Origin: Trebonia sp963737285
Lineage (GTDB): Bacteria; Actinomycetota; Actinomycetes; Streptosporangiales; Streptosporangiaceae
Assembly (NCBI GenBank): GCA_963737285.1
Contig: CAVTRT010000002.1
Coordinates: forward strand, 1,550,001-1,614,000
Direction of reading: 5' to 3'
DNA length: 64,000 nucleotides
Under the pieces are notes generated by a model that worked only from the letters and a program-made list of their open reading frames with translations, did not search any database and was not told the origin of the DNA. The translations under genes were made by a program, and so were the position numbers. Positions 24,901-33,652 of the stretch are shown here, one piece after another. The stretch's first letter is position 1. The number at the start of each line of letters is the position of its first letter.

Positions 24901-27900
24901 TCAGGCAGGCTCGGACTCCCGGACGCGCTGGCTGATGACCGTGGAGACGCCGTCTCCGCGCATTGACACGCCATAGAGCGCGTCCGCAGCCTCCATCGTC
25001 CGGCGCTGGTGGGTGATGACGATGAGCTGCGAGCTTTCCCGCAGTTCCTCGAAGGCCCGCAGCAGCCGCTGCAGGTTGCTGTCGTCGAGCGCGGCCTCGA
25101 CCTCATCAAGCACGTAGAACGGCGACGGCCTGGCCTTGAAGATCGCGAACAGGTAGGCGATCGCCGTCAGCGACCGCTCCCCTCCGGAGAGCAGGGACAG
25201 TCGCTTGACCTTCTTGCCCGGCGGGCTGGCCTCGATCTCGATGCCGGTGGTCAGCATGTCCTGCGGCTCGGTCAGCACCAGGCGCCCGGAGCCGCCGGGA
25301 AACAGCCGCGCGAAGAGCTCCGAGAACTCCCGCGCGACGTCCGCGTACGCGGAGGCGAAGACCTCCTGCACCCGGTCGTCGACCTCCTTGACGACGATGA
25401 GCAGGTCCCGGCGGGTCTTGCGGAGGTCTTCCAGCTGGGTCGCCAGGAACTGATGCCGTTCCTGCAGCGCCGCGAACTCCTCTAGGGCCAGCGGGTTGAC
25501 CTTGCCGAGTCGGGCCAGTTGCTTGTCCGCCTCGGCCGCACGCCGCTCCTGCTCCTGCCTGACATACGGAACGGCCGCCGGGATCTCCTTCACCGTAGCC
25601 GCCCTCTTGCGACGGGCCTTAGAGCCGGCACCGCTCGCACCAGCCCCGGTTGCCTGCGATCCCTGCCCGGTCGGGCTATCCAGGTTCTCCCCCGTGCCGG
25701 CCTGCTGTGTACCGGACTGCTGCGCGCGGGCGGCCTCGGTAACCGCCCGCAGCGCCTCCGCGAGGCTGCCCGGCGCGGGGGCAGGAGAACCGTCTGGCGC
25801 GGCAGGGGCGACGGTATCCCCGGCCTCAACGGCACCACTGTGTCCATCGCCCGCCAAGTCACCGGAGGCACCCGACTCCCCCGGGTCTAGCGAGTCATCG
25901 GAATCGGCGGACCCCGTGGAAGCGCCAGGCGCCTGCGGGCCGGGTTCCTCGAAGGCCGTGGGCACCAGGACGTCGGGCCCGTACTCGCCGACGAGCGCCG
26001 ACGGCCCGACGCCATACTCCTCGACCGCGTGCGCCTCCATCTGCTCAAGCCGCAGCCGGTGCTCGGCCCGCGCGATCTCGGTCCCGTGCGCGGTGTTCAC
26101 GACCTTGTCCAGGTCCACCGACAGTGCCGTCACCTGCGTCCGGACGCCCTTCAGCGCCCCTGCTCCGGCAGCGCTCGCGGTCTGGGCGGCCTCCCGCCTG
26201 GCCAGGGCGGCGGCAAGTGACGACTCGGCGGCTGATACCGCGACCCTGGCCCCGGATGCCACGGCCTTCGCGACCGAGGCCTGCGCGGCTCGCTGCCGGC
26301 GCCGGGCGGCCGCCCGCTCGCGCGCCATCCGCTCGGCCGCGGCGGCCGAGGCGAGTGAGTCCGCCCGTCCGCTGATCGCGCGCAGCCGCTCCTCCACGGT
26401 ACGCACCTCAAGACGGGCCTCCATCTCCGCATTACGTGCCGCGGTCGCCCGCAGGGCCAGTTCCGTCCGCTCCTCCTCTGCTTGCTCATTCGCAAGCTCG
26501 GGGTCGCTGGCCCTGGCTTCGTCGGCCTCCGCCTCCACGAGCTCGGCCTTGAGCTGGGCCAGCTTGGCGAGGTCCTTGTCCGCTGACCGCCGGGCCGCGC
26601 CAACAGACGCGTCCATCCGGTTCGCCTCGTCGGTCGCCGCCCGGGCCGCGCCGGCCAGCCGTCCGAGCCGTCCGGAGATCTCCGCCGCCGCCGCGTCGAC
26701 CGCCTGCATCTGCCGACGCATGTCATCGATCGCTGCCTGGGCGACCTCCTGGGCCTCGCCTGCCTCCGCGAGGATAACCGCGGCTTCCTCGCCGCGTTCC
26801 ATGGCCGCCGCGAACCGGGCAGCCGCCTCATCCGCCGCCGCGCGCACGTCCAGCAGCGACTGCGGCCGCGCCGACCCGCCCTGCGCCCAGTGCGCGCCCA
26901 GCAGGTCGCCGGCTCGCGTGACCGCCCTGAGGCCGACATTCGCCCTGACGAGCTGAGCGGCGGCCGCCAGATCAGCGACCACAGCAACGTTGCCCAGTAG
27001 CTCCGTCATGGCTGCGGTCAGCTCCCCCGGCGCCGTCACCAGCTCAAGCGCCCACCGCGCCCCGTCCGGTAGCCCAGGACGCTGGTTCTTTCGGTCAACA
27101 GGGGGGTCGTCCCCCTGGGGGGAAACCAACACCATTCCCACGGTTCCCGCGTCAGCCGCGCGGATCTCGGCGAGCACCGAGACTGCAGCCTCCAGCCCGC
27201 CGACGGTCACGGCCTCGGCGGCGGCGCCCAGGGCGGCGGCAATCGCTGTCTCAAAGCCGTCGGCGACGACGAGCTGCCCGGCGAACGGCCCGAGCACGCC
27301 CTTGAAGCGATCCGGGCTGGCAAGCACGGCCGTGGTGGCGTCCGCGCCCCTGCGCAGCGTCTCCTCCAGTGCCTCCGCGCGTGCTCGCAGCGCGGCGACC
27401 TCACTGTTGGACTGGCGCTCGGCCTTGCGAGCGGCACTGGTGCGTTCTGTAGCGGATTTCAGCGCGGTGGTGGCGTGCTCGTAGTCGGCGGCAAGCCCGC
27501 TGCGGTCATCGCTGCGCCCGTCAGCGAGTTCCTGCACCGCGCTGTATTCCAGGCGGGCCTTCTCGGCGCGGACCCGGGCTTGGTCGGCGGCCAGGGTGAG
27601 GCGCTCGATTTCCTCGGCCGTGGCCGTGCTGCGGCTGGCGGCGGCGTCGGCCATGCCGCGCAGCCGCGCCAGGCGCTCTGCCCGGCCCGCCGCCGCCCGG
27701 GCCTCGTCGGCTATCCGGCGCTCGGTAGCGGCGAGGGCGGACTCGGCGGCCGACCGCTCGGCAATGACCTCCGACAGCACCTCGCGGCCCTCGGCCATCC
27801 GCTCTGACAGGCCCGCTTCCTCGTCTCGCAGCTCGGCGGCCTGCCGCTCCAGTTCGTCGGGATCCCGCCCAGGGCGCTCCGGCTCCAGGTCGGCGGTCAG

Positions 27901-28839
27901 CAGACGGGACCGCTCGGCGGCGAGGCTGGCGACTGCCCGCATCCGCTCGGTCAGGGAAGAGATCGCGTACCAGGTGTTCTGCGCACCGGCTAGCTCGGCG
28001 GCCTGCGCGGCGGCGGCCCGGTCGAGCTCTTCCTCCAGCTGCCTGGCCTCGGCAAGCTGCTCCTCAAGGGCAGCGCGCAAGCCTCGGATCTCGGCCTCGT
28101 CGGTCTCCTCACGCTGCAGCTTGTCGCGTAGTGTCACGTAATCGTCGGCCAGCAGGCGCAGCCTGGCATCGCGCAGCTCGGCCTGGATGACGCTGGCCCG
28201 CCGGGCGACCTCCGCCTGCCGCCCGAGTGGCTTGAGGCGACGGTTCAGCTCAGCGGTGAGGTCGACAAGGCGGGTGAGGTTGGCCTGCATCGCATCGAGC
28301 TTGCGCAGCGCCTTCTCCTTGCGCTTGCGATGCTTGAGGACGCCGGCGGCTTCCTCGATGATGGCCCGACGCGCCTCAGGCCCCGCGTGCAGCACCTGGT
28401 CAAGCTGGCCCTGTCCCACGATGACGTGCATCTCCCGGCCGAGGCCGCTGTCACTGAGCAGGTCCTGCACGTCTAGGAGGCGACAGCTGTCGCCATTGAT
28501 GGCGTACTCACTTTGCCCGGAGCGGAACATCAGCCGGCTGATCGTCACCTCGGCATAGTCGATCGGCAGCGCGCCGTCGCTGTTGTCGATGGTGAGGGAC
28601 ACCTCGGCACGGCCCAGCGGCGCGCGGGTGCTCGTGCCCGCGAAGACGACATCCTCCATCTTGCCGCCACGCAGGGACTTGGCACCCTGCTCACCCATCA
28701 CCCAAGACAGTGCGTCGACAATGTTGGACTTGCCCGAGCCGTTCGGGCCGACGACACAGGTGATGCCGGGCTCAAGGCGCAGCGTGGTGGCCGAGGCGAA
28801 CGACTTGAAGCCGCGCATCGTGAGGGTCTTCAGGTACAC
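24901..28839 (-). CDS. smc: chromosome segregation ATPase SMC
   Basis: The protein has 1312 aa. Walker A is GPNGSGKSNIVDAL (about residue 32), the hinge spans ~515-650 (GVLGPFAGQLVVADGFETA), two long coiled coils flank it, and the C-terminal head has LLSGGERSLTAIAYLFA and the Walker B YVLDEVEAALDD. SMC proteins usually have about 1190 residues; the excess is a low-complexity Gly/Ser/Ala/Asp/Pro insert at about residues 965-1080 in the returning coiled coil, near the head. It organises and segregates chromosomes with ScpAB. It starts a group with ftsY. Confidence 0.97.
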   Translation of the reverse strand: MYLKTLTMRGFKSFASATTLRLEPGITCVVGPNGSGKSNIVDALSWVMGEQGAKSLRGGKMEDVVFAGTSTRAPLGRAEVSLTIDNSDGALPIDYAEVTISRLMFRSGQSEYAINGDSCRLLDVQDLLSDSGLGREMHVIVGQGQLDQVLHAGPEARRAIIEEAAGVLKHRKRKEKALRKLDAMQANLTRLVDLTAELNRRLKPLGRQAEVARRASVIQAELRDARLRLLADDYVTLRDKLQREETDEAEIRGLRAALEEQLAEARQLEEELDRAAAAQAAELAGAQNTWYAISSLTERMRAVASLAAERSRLLTADLEPERPGRDPDELERQAAELRDEEAGLSERMAEGREVLSEVIAERSAAESALAATERRIADEARAAAGRAERLARLRGMADAAASRSTATAEEIERLTLAADQARVRAEKARLEYSAVQELADGRSDDRSGLAADYEHATTALKSATERTSAARKAERQSNSEVAALRARAEALEETLRRGADATTAVLASPDRFKGVLGPFAGQLVVADGFETAIAAALGAAAEAVTVGGLEAAVSVLAEIRAADAGTVGMVLVSPQGDDPPVDRKNQRPGLPDGARWALELVTAPGELTAAMTELLGNVAVVADLAAAAQLVRANVGLRAVTRAGDLLGAHWAQGGSARPQSLLDVRAAADEAAARFAAAMERGEEAAVILAEAGEAQEVAQAAIDDMRRQMQAVDAAAAEISGRLGRLAGAARAATDEANRMDASVGAARRSADKDLAKLAQLKAELVEAEADEARASDPELANEQAEEERTELALRATAARNAEMEARLEVRTVEERLRAISGRADSLASAAAAERMARERAAARRRQRAAQASVAKAVASGARVAVSAAESSLAAALARREAAQTASAAGAGALKGVRTQVTALSVDLDKVVNTAHGTEIARAEHRLRLEQMEAHAVEEYGVGPSALVGEYGPDVLVPTAFEEPGPQAPGASTGSADSDDSLDPGESGASGDLAGDGHSGAVEAGDTVAPAAPDGSPAPAPGSLAEALRAVTEAARAQQSGTQQAGTGENLDSPTGQGSQATGAGASGAGSKARRKRAATVKEIPAAVPYVRQEQERRAAEADKQLARLGKVNPLALEEFAALQERHQFLATQLEDLRKTRRDLLIVVKEVDDRVQEVFASAYADVAREFSELFARLFPGGSGRLVLTEPQDMLTTGIEIEASPPGKKVKRLSLLSGGERSLTAIAYLFAIFKARPSPFYVLDEVEAALDDSNLQRLLRAFEELRESSQLIVITHQRRTMEAADALYGVSMRGDGVSTVISQRVRESEPA

Positions 28840-29293
28840 GCGCCCTTACCTCCCCCGGATCCACGGAGCCGAACTCTGCTGAACCTTACCGGGTCGCCAT
28901 CGAAGTCCCGTCCGCTTTCCAGGCTACGTGGGACTCGCGTCACCGCCTGGCCGACTTGCCGGGCCAGCGCGGGATTCGCCACCCTCCCGGCGGCGGGGGA
29001 AAGCTCGCGGCGGCGGGGAAAGGGGACCCCGAGTACGGGCTCAAGGACACTAAAGCATGGTAAGCCGACCGAATGGTATGCCGAATACCACTAATGTGAG
29101 CGCAGAGTTAGCCAAATGGGCCGACGCAGACAAGCCGTCGCAAGCCCGATACAGTTGCCCCTTCATCGAGCATGCATCGGGTACCTGGGGTCGCCCCCGG
29201 AAGACATCTGCGACAACGAAGAGGGACGCCGGGTAGGGCGTCCCTGATCCGTTTTGTCGAGTTGCCGTGTCGTAACGCAGCCAGCGGGCCTTG
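28840..29293. other. intergenic region between smc and the small coiled-coil gene
   Basis: About 450 nt hold no recognisable gene. Relatives often have acyP (acylphosphatase) between mutM and smc; I see no trace of it here. A short palindrome TGGTAT-GCCGA-ATACCA (29074-29090) could be an operator for smc. A terminator hairpin lies at 29222-29245. Confidence 0.5.
29222..29245. terminator. terminator hairpin downstream of the coiled-coil gene
   Basis: A 9-bp perfect stem (AGGGACGCC / GGCGTCCCT) has a 6-nt loop. It is 49 nt beyond the stop of the minus-strand gene at 29294; the T-rich stretch GTTTTGTC lies on the plus-strand side, so it may act in both directions. Confidence 0.5.
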
Positions 29294-29488
29294 CTAGGCG
29301 AGCGCTGGCTCGCGGTCCAGGACCAGCATGTCCTCGGAACGAGCAGTCTCTGCGGCAAGCGCGTCGTTCTCTTCCTGGAGCCGCATAAGCTCGGCTTCCA
29401 GGTCGCGAACACGCTGCTGGAGACGGCGCATCTCGGAGACCATGCGGGGATCGGGACCGCCGACGTGGCCGAATAGAGCCTTCGCCAT
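29294..29488 (-). CDS. conserved small coiled-coil protein
   Basis: The protein has 64 aa from the ATG at 29488 (MAKALFGHVGGPDPRMVSEM), with GGAGG 10 nt upstream; an upstream in-frame ATG at 29542 is not supported. The first 15 residues are a conserved MAKAL-x-G-x-VGG motif, and residues 18-50 form a strict heptad coiled coil (RRLQQRVRDLEAELMRLQEE). Very similar short proteins occur in Streptomyces and relatives near smc/mutM, without a known function. Confidence 0.75.
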   Translation of the reverse strand: MAKALFGHVGGPDPRMVSEMRRLQQRVRDLEAELMRLQEENDALAAETARSEDMLVLDREPALA

Positions 29489-29743
29489 GGTGTGAGGTCC
29501 TCCACACTGAGTGACCAGAGTGGGCACAAAATGCAAATGCACGCCGGTGCGTGCAACAGTACTTACCAGGTTCTCACCCTAACCCTTTACGGTCAAGTTG
29601 AGGGCACCCTGGTACCTGCCCTGTGCCATATCTTACCAAACATACTTCAGTATTCAAACTCGGGCCCACATGCGATCCCCAGATGCTGGGGCCGACGCGG
29701 GCGGCGCCGCTACTACTGGACCTAGCCTGCTCACTGAGAACTC

Positions 29744-30682
29744 CTACCAGTGTGCCTTGCGCGGGCGCGGCTGGCAACGCGGGCAGCTAAAAGAGGACCG
29801 GTTCATGAACGAGTCCCGCCTGATCTGTGCGGCGCACCGGCTGCACGGCTGCCCCGCACGCCCGTAGGCCTCCAGGGACCGCTCGAAGTAGCCGCTCTCC
29901 CCGTTCACGTTGACGTAGAGGCTGTCAAAGGACGTCCCGCCCGCATGTAGCGCCGATGTCAGCACCTCGGTGACAGCCGCGAGCAACCGGCTGACCTCCG
30001 ACGGGCGCAGCGTCTCGGTCGGCCTGGCCCAGTGCAGCTGGGCCCGCCACAGCGCTTCATCCGCGTAGATGTTCCCGATGCCGCTTATGAGCGACTGGTC
30101 GAGCAGCGCACGCTTGATCCCGGTATGGCGGTTGCGTAGCCGGAGGGCGAACTCGGCGGGGCTGAACGCCGGCTCCAGCGGGTCCGGGGCGATGTGCGCG
30201 ATCGGCACGGGTACCAGCCGGGGAGACGACAAGGAGGTCTCCCCTAGCCCGCCAGCCAAGGAACCTGGAGGCGAGGTCGACAGGGGGGTCGCCCTGGCGG
30301 GGTCAATCAATCCCACGAGCATCAGGTGACCGAACGTGCGCTGGTCGGTGAAGCGCAGGTCGCTGCCCCCGTCAGTGAACGTGAAGCGAACCCGGACGTG
30401 AGGCGACAAGGGCCGATCCGGATCGCCAAGGAGCATCTGCCCGCTCATCCCGAGGTGGGCAAGAAGCGCCTGGTCATCTCCCGCCGACAGCCAGAGGTAC
30501 TTACCTCGACGGTCGGCCCGCTCGAGGCAGCGTCCGGCAATCGCGGCCTCGAATCCACTGGAACCCGCGGGGTCACGCCGCACCGCACGTGGATGCAGTA
30601 CCTGCGCGCATTCGATCACGCGGCCAACGACGTAGCGTTCTAGCCCCACGCGAACGGTCTCAACCTCGGGCAATTCGGGCAT
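29744..30682 (-). CDS. mutM: formamidopyrimidine-DNA glycosylase
   Basis: The protein has 312 aa from the ATG at 30682 (MPELPEVETVRVGLE); the longer frame overlaps rnc. Pro2 and Glu3 are the catalytic residues, the lysine of RRGKYLWL is conserved, and the C-terminal zinc finger is CSRC-x16-CPRC. An insert of about 30 residues rich in Ser/Pro/Leu (around residues 132-162) separates the N-terminal sandwich from the H2TH domain (IKRALLDQSLISGIGNIYADE). It excises oxidised purines such as 8-oxoG. It follows rnc by 31 nt. Confidence 0.95.
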   Translation of the reverse strand: MPELPEVETVRVGLERYVVGRVIECAQVLHPRAVRRDPAGSSGFEAAIAGRCLERADRRGKYLWLSAGDDQALLAHLGMSGQMLLGDPDRPLSPHVRVRFTFTDGGSDLRFTDQRTFGHLMLVGLIDPARATPLSTSPPGSLAGGLGETSLSSPRLVPVPIAHIAPDPLEPAFSPAEFALRLRNRHTGIKRALLDQSLISGIGNIYADEALWRAQLHWARPTETLRPSEVSRLLAAVTEVLTSALHAGGTSFDSLYVNVNGESGYFERSLEAYGRAGQPCSRCAAQIRRDSFMNRSSFSCPRCQPRPRKAHW

Positions 30683-30713
30683 TGCGCGCCTCCGTCGAGG
30701 GTGGCCGTGACTC

Positions 30714-31523
30714 TTAGCTCTCGGCCGGAGACTGGCTGCCCTCGTGGCCCTCTGACGTCGGCTGCGCGGGAATGCCGCTGGCGACGTTGCTCTCCTGCTC
30801 GCCGTTGAGCGCCCGCCAGGCAGTCTCAGCGGCTTGCTGCTCCGCCGCCTTCTTGGACCGCCCCTCGCCCGACCCAAGCTCCCGGCCGCCGACCAGGACC
30901 ATGGCCCGGAACAGCTTCTGGTGATCCGGGCCGCTGTCGTCAACGCGGTACTCGGGCACGCCAAGACTTTGGACCGCGGTGAGCTCCTGCAGCGAGGTCT
31001 TCCAGTCCAGTCCAGCCCCAAGCATGGCCGATCGCTTGATCACCGGGTCGAATAGCCGGTGGACGAGATCTCGTGCCGCGTCCAGGCCGCAGTCGACGTA
31101 GCACGCGCCGATCACGGCCTCCAGCGTGTCGGCCAGGATCGAGGGCTTATCCCGGCCACCGGTGCCCTCCTCGCCACGGCCAAGCCGCACGTAGGCGCCG
31201 AGGTGGAGTTCCCTGGCCACTTCGGCCAGGGTATTCATCTGGACCACCGCTGCACGGAGCTTGGCAAGCTGCCCTTCGGGCAGGGTCGGGTACTGGAAGT
31301 ACAGCGTGTCTGTCACCACGAGGCCGAGCACGGAGTCCCCGAGGAACTCCATGCGCTCGTTGGTCGGCAGACCGCCGTTCTCGTACGCGAAGGACCGGTG
31401 CGTGAGCGCACGCTCCAGCATTTCGGCCCATATTGGGACGCCGAGAGCATGCGACAGCTCGGCGGGGTCCCGTCCAGCGGTTACCCCTCCGTCCATGCCC
31501 CGCCCGGTCACCATGCTCGTCAC
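30714..31523 (-). CDS. rnc: ribonuclease III
   Basis: The protein has 269 aa. The catalytic signature NERMEFLGDSVLGLV carries the Glu/Asp metal ligands, with the second acidic site at DTLEAVIGACYVD. A dsRNA-binding domain covers residues ~165-235 (DWKTSLQELTA, then GEGRSKKAAEQQAAETAW). The C-terminus is a short disordered tail. It processes rRNA precursors and duplex RNAs. The start is the GTG at 31523, 7 nt after the rpmF stop; ATGs at 31514 and 31496 are alternatives. Confidence 0.96.
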   Translation of the reverse strand: MTSMVTGRGMDGGVTAGRDPAELSHALGVPIWAEMLERALTHRSFAYENGGLPTNERMEFLGDSVLGLVVTDTLYFQYPTLPEGQLAKLRAAVVQMNTLAEVARELHLGAYVRLGRGEEGTGGRDKPSILADTLEAVIGACYVDCGLDAARDLVHRLFDPVIKRSAMLGAGLDWKTSLQELTAVQSLGVPEYRVDDSGPDHQKLFRAMVLVGGRELGSGEGRSKKAAEQQAAETAWRALNGEQESNVASGIPAQPTSEGHEGSQSPAES

Positions 31524-31530
31524 CCGCGAA

Positions 31531-31707
31531 TCAGGCCGGGGTGATGACCTGCCGCCGCCGGTACGTCCCGCAGGTCGGGCAGGCAGCGTGCGGCAGCTTC
31601 GGGCTGCGGCACTGCGGGCAGCTCACCAGCGTCGGCGCGGAGGTCTTCCACTGAGCGCGCCGGGAGCGGGTGTTGCTGCGCGACATCTTCCGCTTGGGAA
31701 CAGCCAC
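31531..31707 (-). CDS. rpmF: ribosomal protein L32
   Basis: The protein has 58 aa from the GTG at 31707 (VAVPKRKMSRSNTRSRRAQW), with AGGAG 7 nt upstream. Two CxxC pairs (CPQC, CPTC) make the zinc-binding form of L32. It lies between DUF177 and rnc in the usual order. The DUF177 frame above overlaps its first 85 nt, probably because that gene's stop is displaced. Confidence 0.95.
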   Translation of the reverse strand: MAVPKRKMSRSNTRSRRAQWKTSAPTLVSCPQCRSPKLPHAACPTCGTYRRRQVITPA

Positions 31708-32399
31708 TTCAGCTCTCCTGTCGGTCTGTTGGAGGGAGATTCAGTCATGTTGCCGGTCGCTGCCCGGTTTGCCTCGCTGAAAAACCCTCGTAACTCTTGG
31801 TCAGAAACATCAAGCTGGCGAAGCGCGGCCCACCGGGGGTCCACGTTCTCGCCATGTCCGTGGTCGGGTCCCACCTCGGCGAGGTGGGCACCGCATTCAG
31901 GGCATAGCCCAGGGCAGTCTTCCCGGCACAGCGGTGAAAGCGGCAAGGCAAGCACGACCGCGTCCCGGAAGGCGGGCTCCAGGTCGAGCAGATCGCCGTC
32001 GAGGTATCGCTCCTCGCCGTCGTCCTCCTCGTCCGCGGCTCCCGGCTGGTACAGGTACAGCTCCTGGAAGCTGACCTCTATGGTGGAGGTCACCGGGTCC
32101 AGGCACCGCGCGCACTCGCCCGTTAGCGGGGCGACTGCCGAGCCGGTGACAAGCACCCCCTCGGAAACCGCCTCGAAGCGGAGGCCGAGGGTGACATCTG
32201 CACCGGCTGGCACCAAGACTAGCCCGGATCCGACACCATCTGGCGCGCGCGCCGTCAGGGTCTCGTCGCGAAGCGAGCCAGGCTGCCGGCTGAGACTACG
32301 CATGTCAAACACAAAGTCCCTGCTCAGCCCACTGCTCCTTGAGCTAGAGGATGAGCCGGCCGCTCCATGTGCGACTGGTTTTCCGTTCACGTTGGACAT
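31623..32399 (-). CDS. yceD: DUF177/YceD family protein
   Basis: The frame gives about 258 aa from the ATG at 32399. It has the YceD pattern: RDFVFDMRSL near the N-terminus, GECARCLDP in the middle, then LPLSPLCREDCPGLCPECG with four Cys and the DPRWAAL motif. The family accompanies rpmF and has been linked to 23S rRNA metabolism. The C-terminal ~45 residues are unlike the family and run into rpmF. A one-base slip in the TTTTT run at 31776-31780 would instead give a TGA at 31745, 38 nt before rpmF. That end seems more natural. Confidence 0.87.
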   Translation of the reverse strand: MSNVNGKPVAHGAAGSSSSSRSSGLSRDFVFDMRSLSRQPGSLRDETLTARAPDGVGSGLVLVPAGADVTLGLRFEAVSEGVLVTGSAVAPLTGECARCLDPVTSTIEVSFQELYLYQPGAADEEDDGEERYLDGDLLDLEPAFRDAVVLALPLSPLCREDCPGLCPECGAHLAEVGPDHGHGENVDPRWAALRQLDVSDQELRGFFSEANRAATGNMTESPSNRPTGELKWLFPSGRCRAATPAPGALSGRPPRRRW

Positions 32400-32513
32400 C
32401 ACAGCTTACCGTGTAGGCAATGAATGAACCGACCGATTAGCCTACTGCGCTTCCTGCCTGACTCCAAACCAGGCCATGTTCGGCCTGCGGAGCGCGAGTG
32501 CCGGGCGCGGCGG

Positions 32514-32996
32514 TTACTCCACCTCGGTGAGCCGGGTCTGCAACTCGGCACGGACAGCCTCAGGCACCAGCCCGCTCACGTCGCCCCCGTACTTGGCGAT
32601 CTCCTTGATCAGGCTGGAGCTCAGGAACGAGTAGAGCGGGTTAGTCGTCATGAACAGCGTCTCGACCTTGGCGAGCCGGTAGTTCATCTGCGCCATCTGC
32701 ATCTCGTACTCGAAGTCGCTGACCGCGCGCAGGCCCTTGACGACCGCGGTGATGCCGTTGGCGTCGCAAAAGTCCACGAGCAGGCCGTGAAACGTTTCCA
32801 CCCGCACGTTGCCGTAGTCCGCGGTGACCTCACGCAGCATCTGCACCCGCTCATCGACCGTGAACAGGCTCTTCTTGGTGATGTTGATGAGGACCGCGAC
32901 GATCACCTCGTCATAGAGCCTCGAGGCCCGGCCGATGATATCCAGATGCCCGTTCGTCACGGGGTCAAAGGAACCAGGGCATACAACTCGTCGCAT
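32514..32996 (-). CDS. coaD: phosphopantetheine adenylyltransferase
   Basis: The protein has 160 aa from the ATG at 32996 (MRRVVCPGSFDPVTNGHLD), with GGGAG 8 nt upstream; an in-frame GTG at 33005 is also possible. It has the nucleotidyltransferase HxGH-type motif NGHLDI, KGLRAVSDFEYE and the SSSLIKEIA end. It makes dephospho-CoA from 4'-phosphopantetheine. The start overlaps the end of rsmD, so the two are coupled. Confidence 0.97.
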   Translation of the reverse strand: MRRVVCPGSFDPVTNGHLDIIGRASRLYDEVIVAVLINITKKSLFTVDERVQMLREVTADYGNVRVETFHGLLVDFCDANGITAVVKGLRAVSDFEYEMQMAQMNYRLAKVETLFMTTNPLYSFLSSSLIKEIAKYGGDVSGLVPEAVRAELQTRLTEVE

Positions 32997-33001
32997 CTGC
33001 A

Positions 33002-33631
33002 TCACTCCCTACTCGCGCCTGGGCCGTCATCCGCTCCGTCATCGTCACAGCTCTTCCCGATCGCGGCGACGGCCGCGCGGTGACCGTACCAGAACGTCGC
33101 CTCGCCGTACTTACGGGACTTCCCTGCCGCAAGCCCCTGCGGCCAGTCGACCTCGCCAGAGCGTGTCGCGCGCTCCACTACTACGAGCGCGTCCGGGGCG
33201 AGCCAGCCGCAAGCCAGCAGGGCGAGGACTCGCTTCACAGCAGCGTCGGCCAGCGCATAGGGCGGATCGGCGAACACGAAGTCATAGGCCCCCTGCTCCG
33301 GTGGCCGGGCCAGCAACCGCTCGACCTTCTCGCCGCGCACCTGCGCTCCGGCAATCCCTACCGTGGCTATATTCGCCCTGATCACCGCGACTGCCCGGGG
33401 GTCCGACTCGACCATTAGAGCGTGACTAGCACCCCGGGACAGTGCCTCCAGGCCAACCGCGCCTGATCCCGCGTAGAGGTCGAGCGCCCGCTTGCCTGCG
33501 AGCGAGCCGAGCTCTGACGCCGCGCTGCTGAACAGCCCCTCCCGCGCCCGGTCGCTGGTCGGGCGGGTGGACATGCCGCCCGGCACGGCCAGCCGCCTGC
33601 CACCGGCCTTCCCCGCGATGACCCTAGTCAT
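33002..33631 (-). CDS. rsmD: 16S rRNA (guanine966-N2)-methyltransferase
   Basis: The protein has 209 aa. It has the RsmD marks GRRLAVP, RPTSDRAREGLF, the SAM motif LDLYAGSGAVGLEALSRGA and the catalytic DPPY. A short acidic tail follows. It methylates G966 of 16S rRNA. It sits between recG and coaD, an order common to Gram-positive bacteria. Confidence 0.95.
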   Translation of the reverse strand: MTRVIAGKAGGRRLAVPGGMSTRPTSDRAREGLFSSAASELGSLAGKRALDLYAGSGAVGLEALSRGASHALMVESDPRAVAVIRANIATVGIAGAQVRGEKVERLLARPPEQGAYDFVFADPPYALADAAVKRVLALLACGWLAPDALVVVERATRSGEVDWPQGLAAGKSRKYGEATFWYGHRAAVAAIGKSCDDDGADDGPGASRE

Positions 33632-33652
33632 GGACTGCTCGCCGCCCCCCTG

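Noticed and set aside
25496..26956. 486-codon open frame on the plus strand opposite smc
   Set aside because: It is the mirror of the Ala/Glu-rich SMC coiled coil; high-GC third positions keep antisense frames open. No domain or ribosome site.
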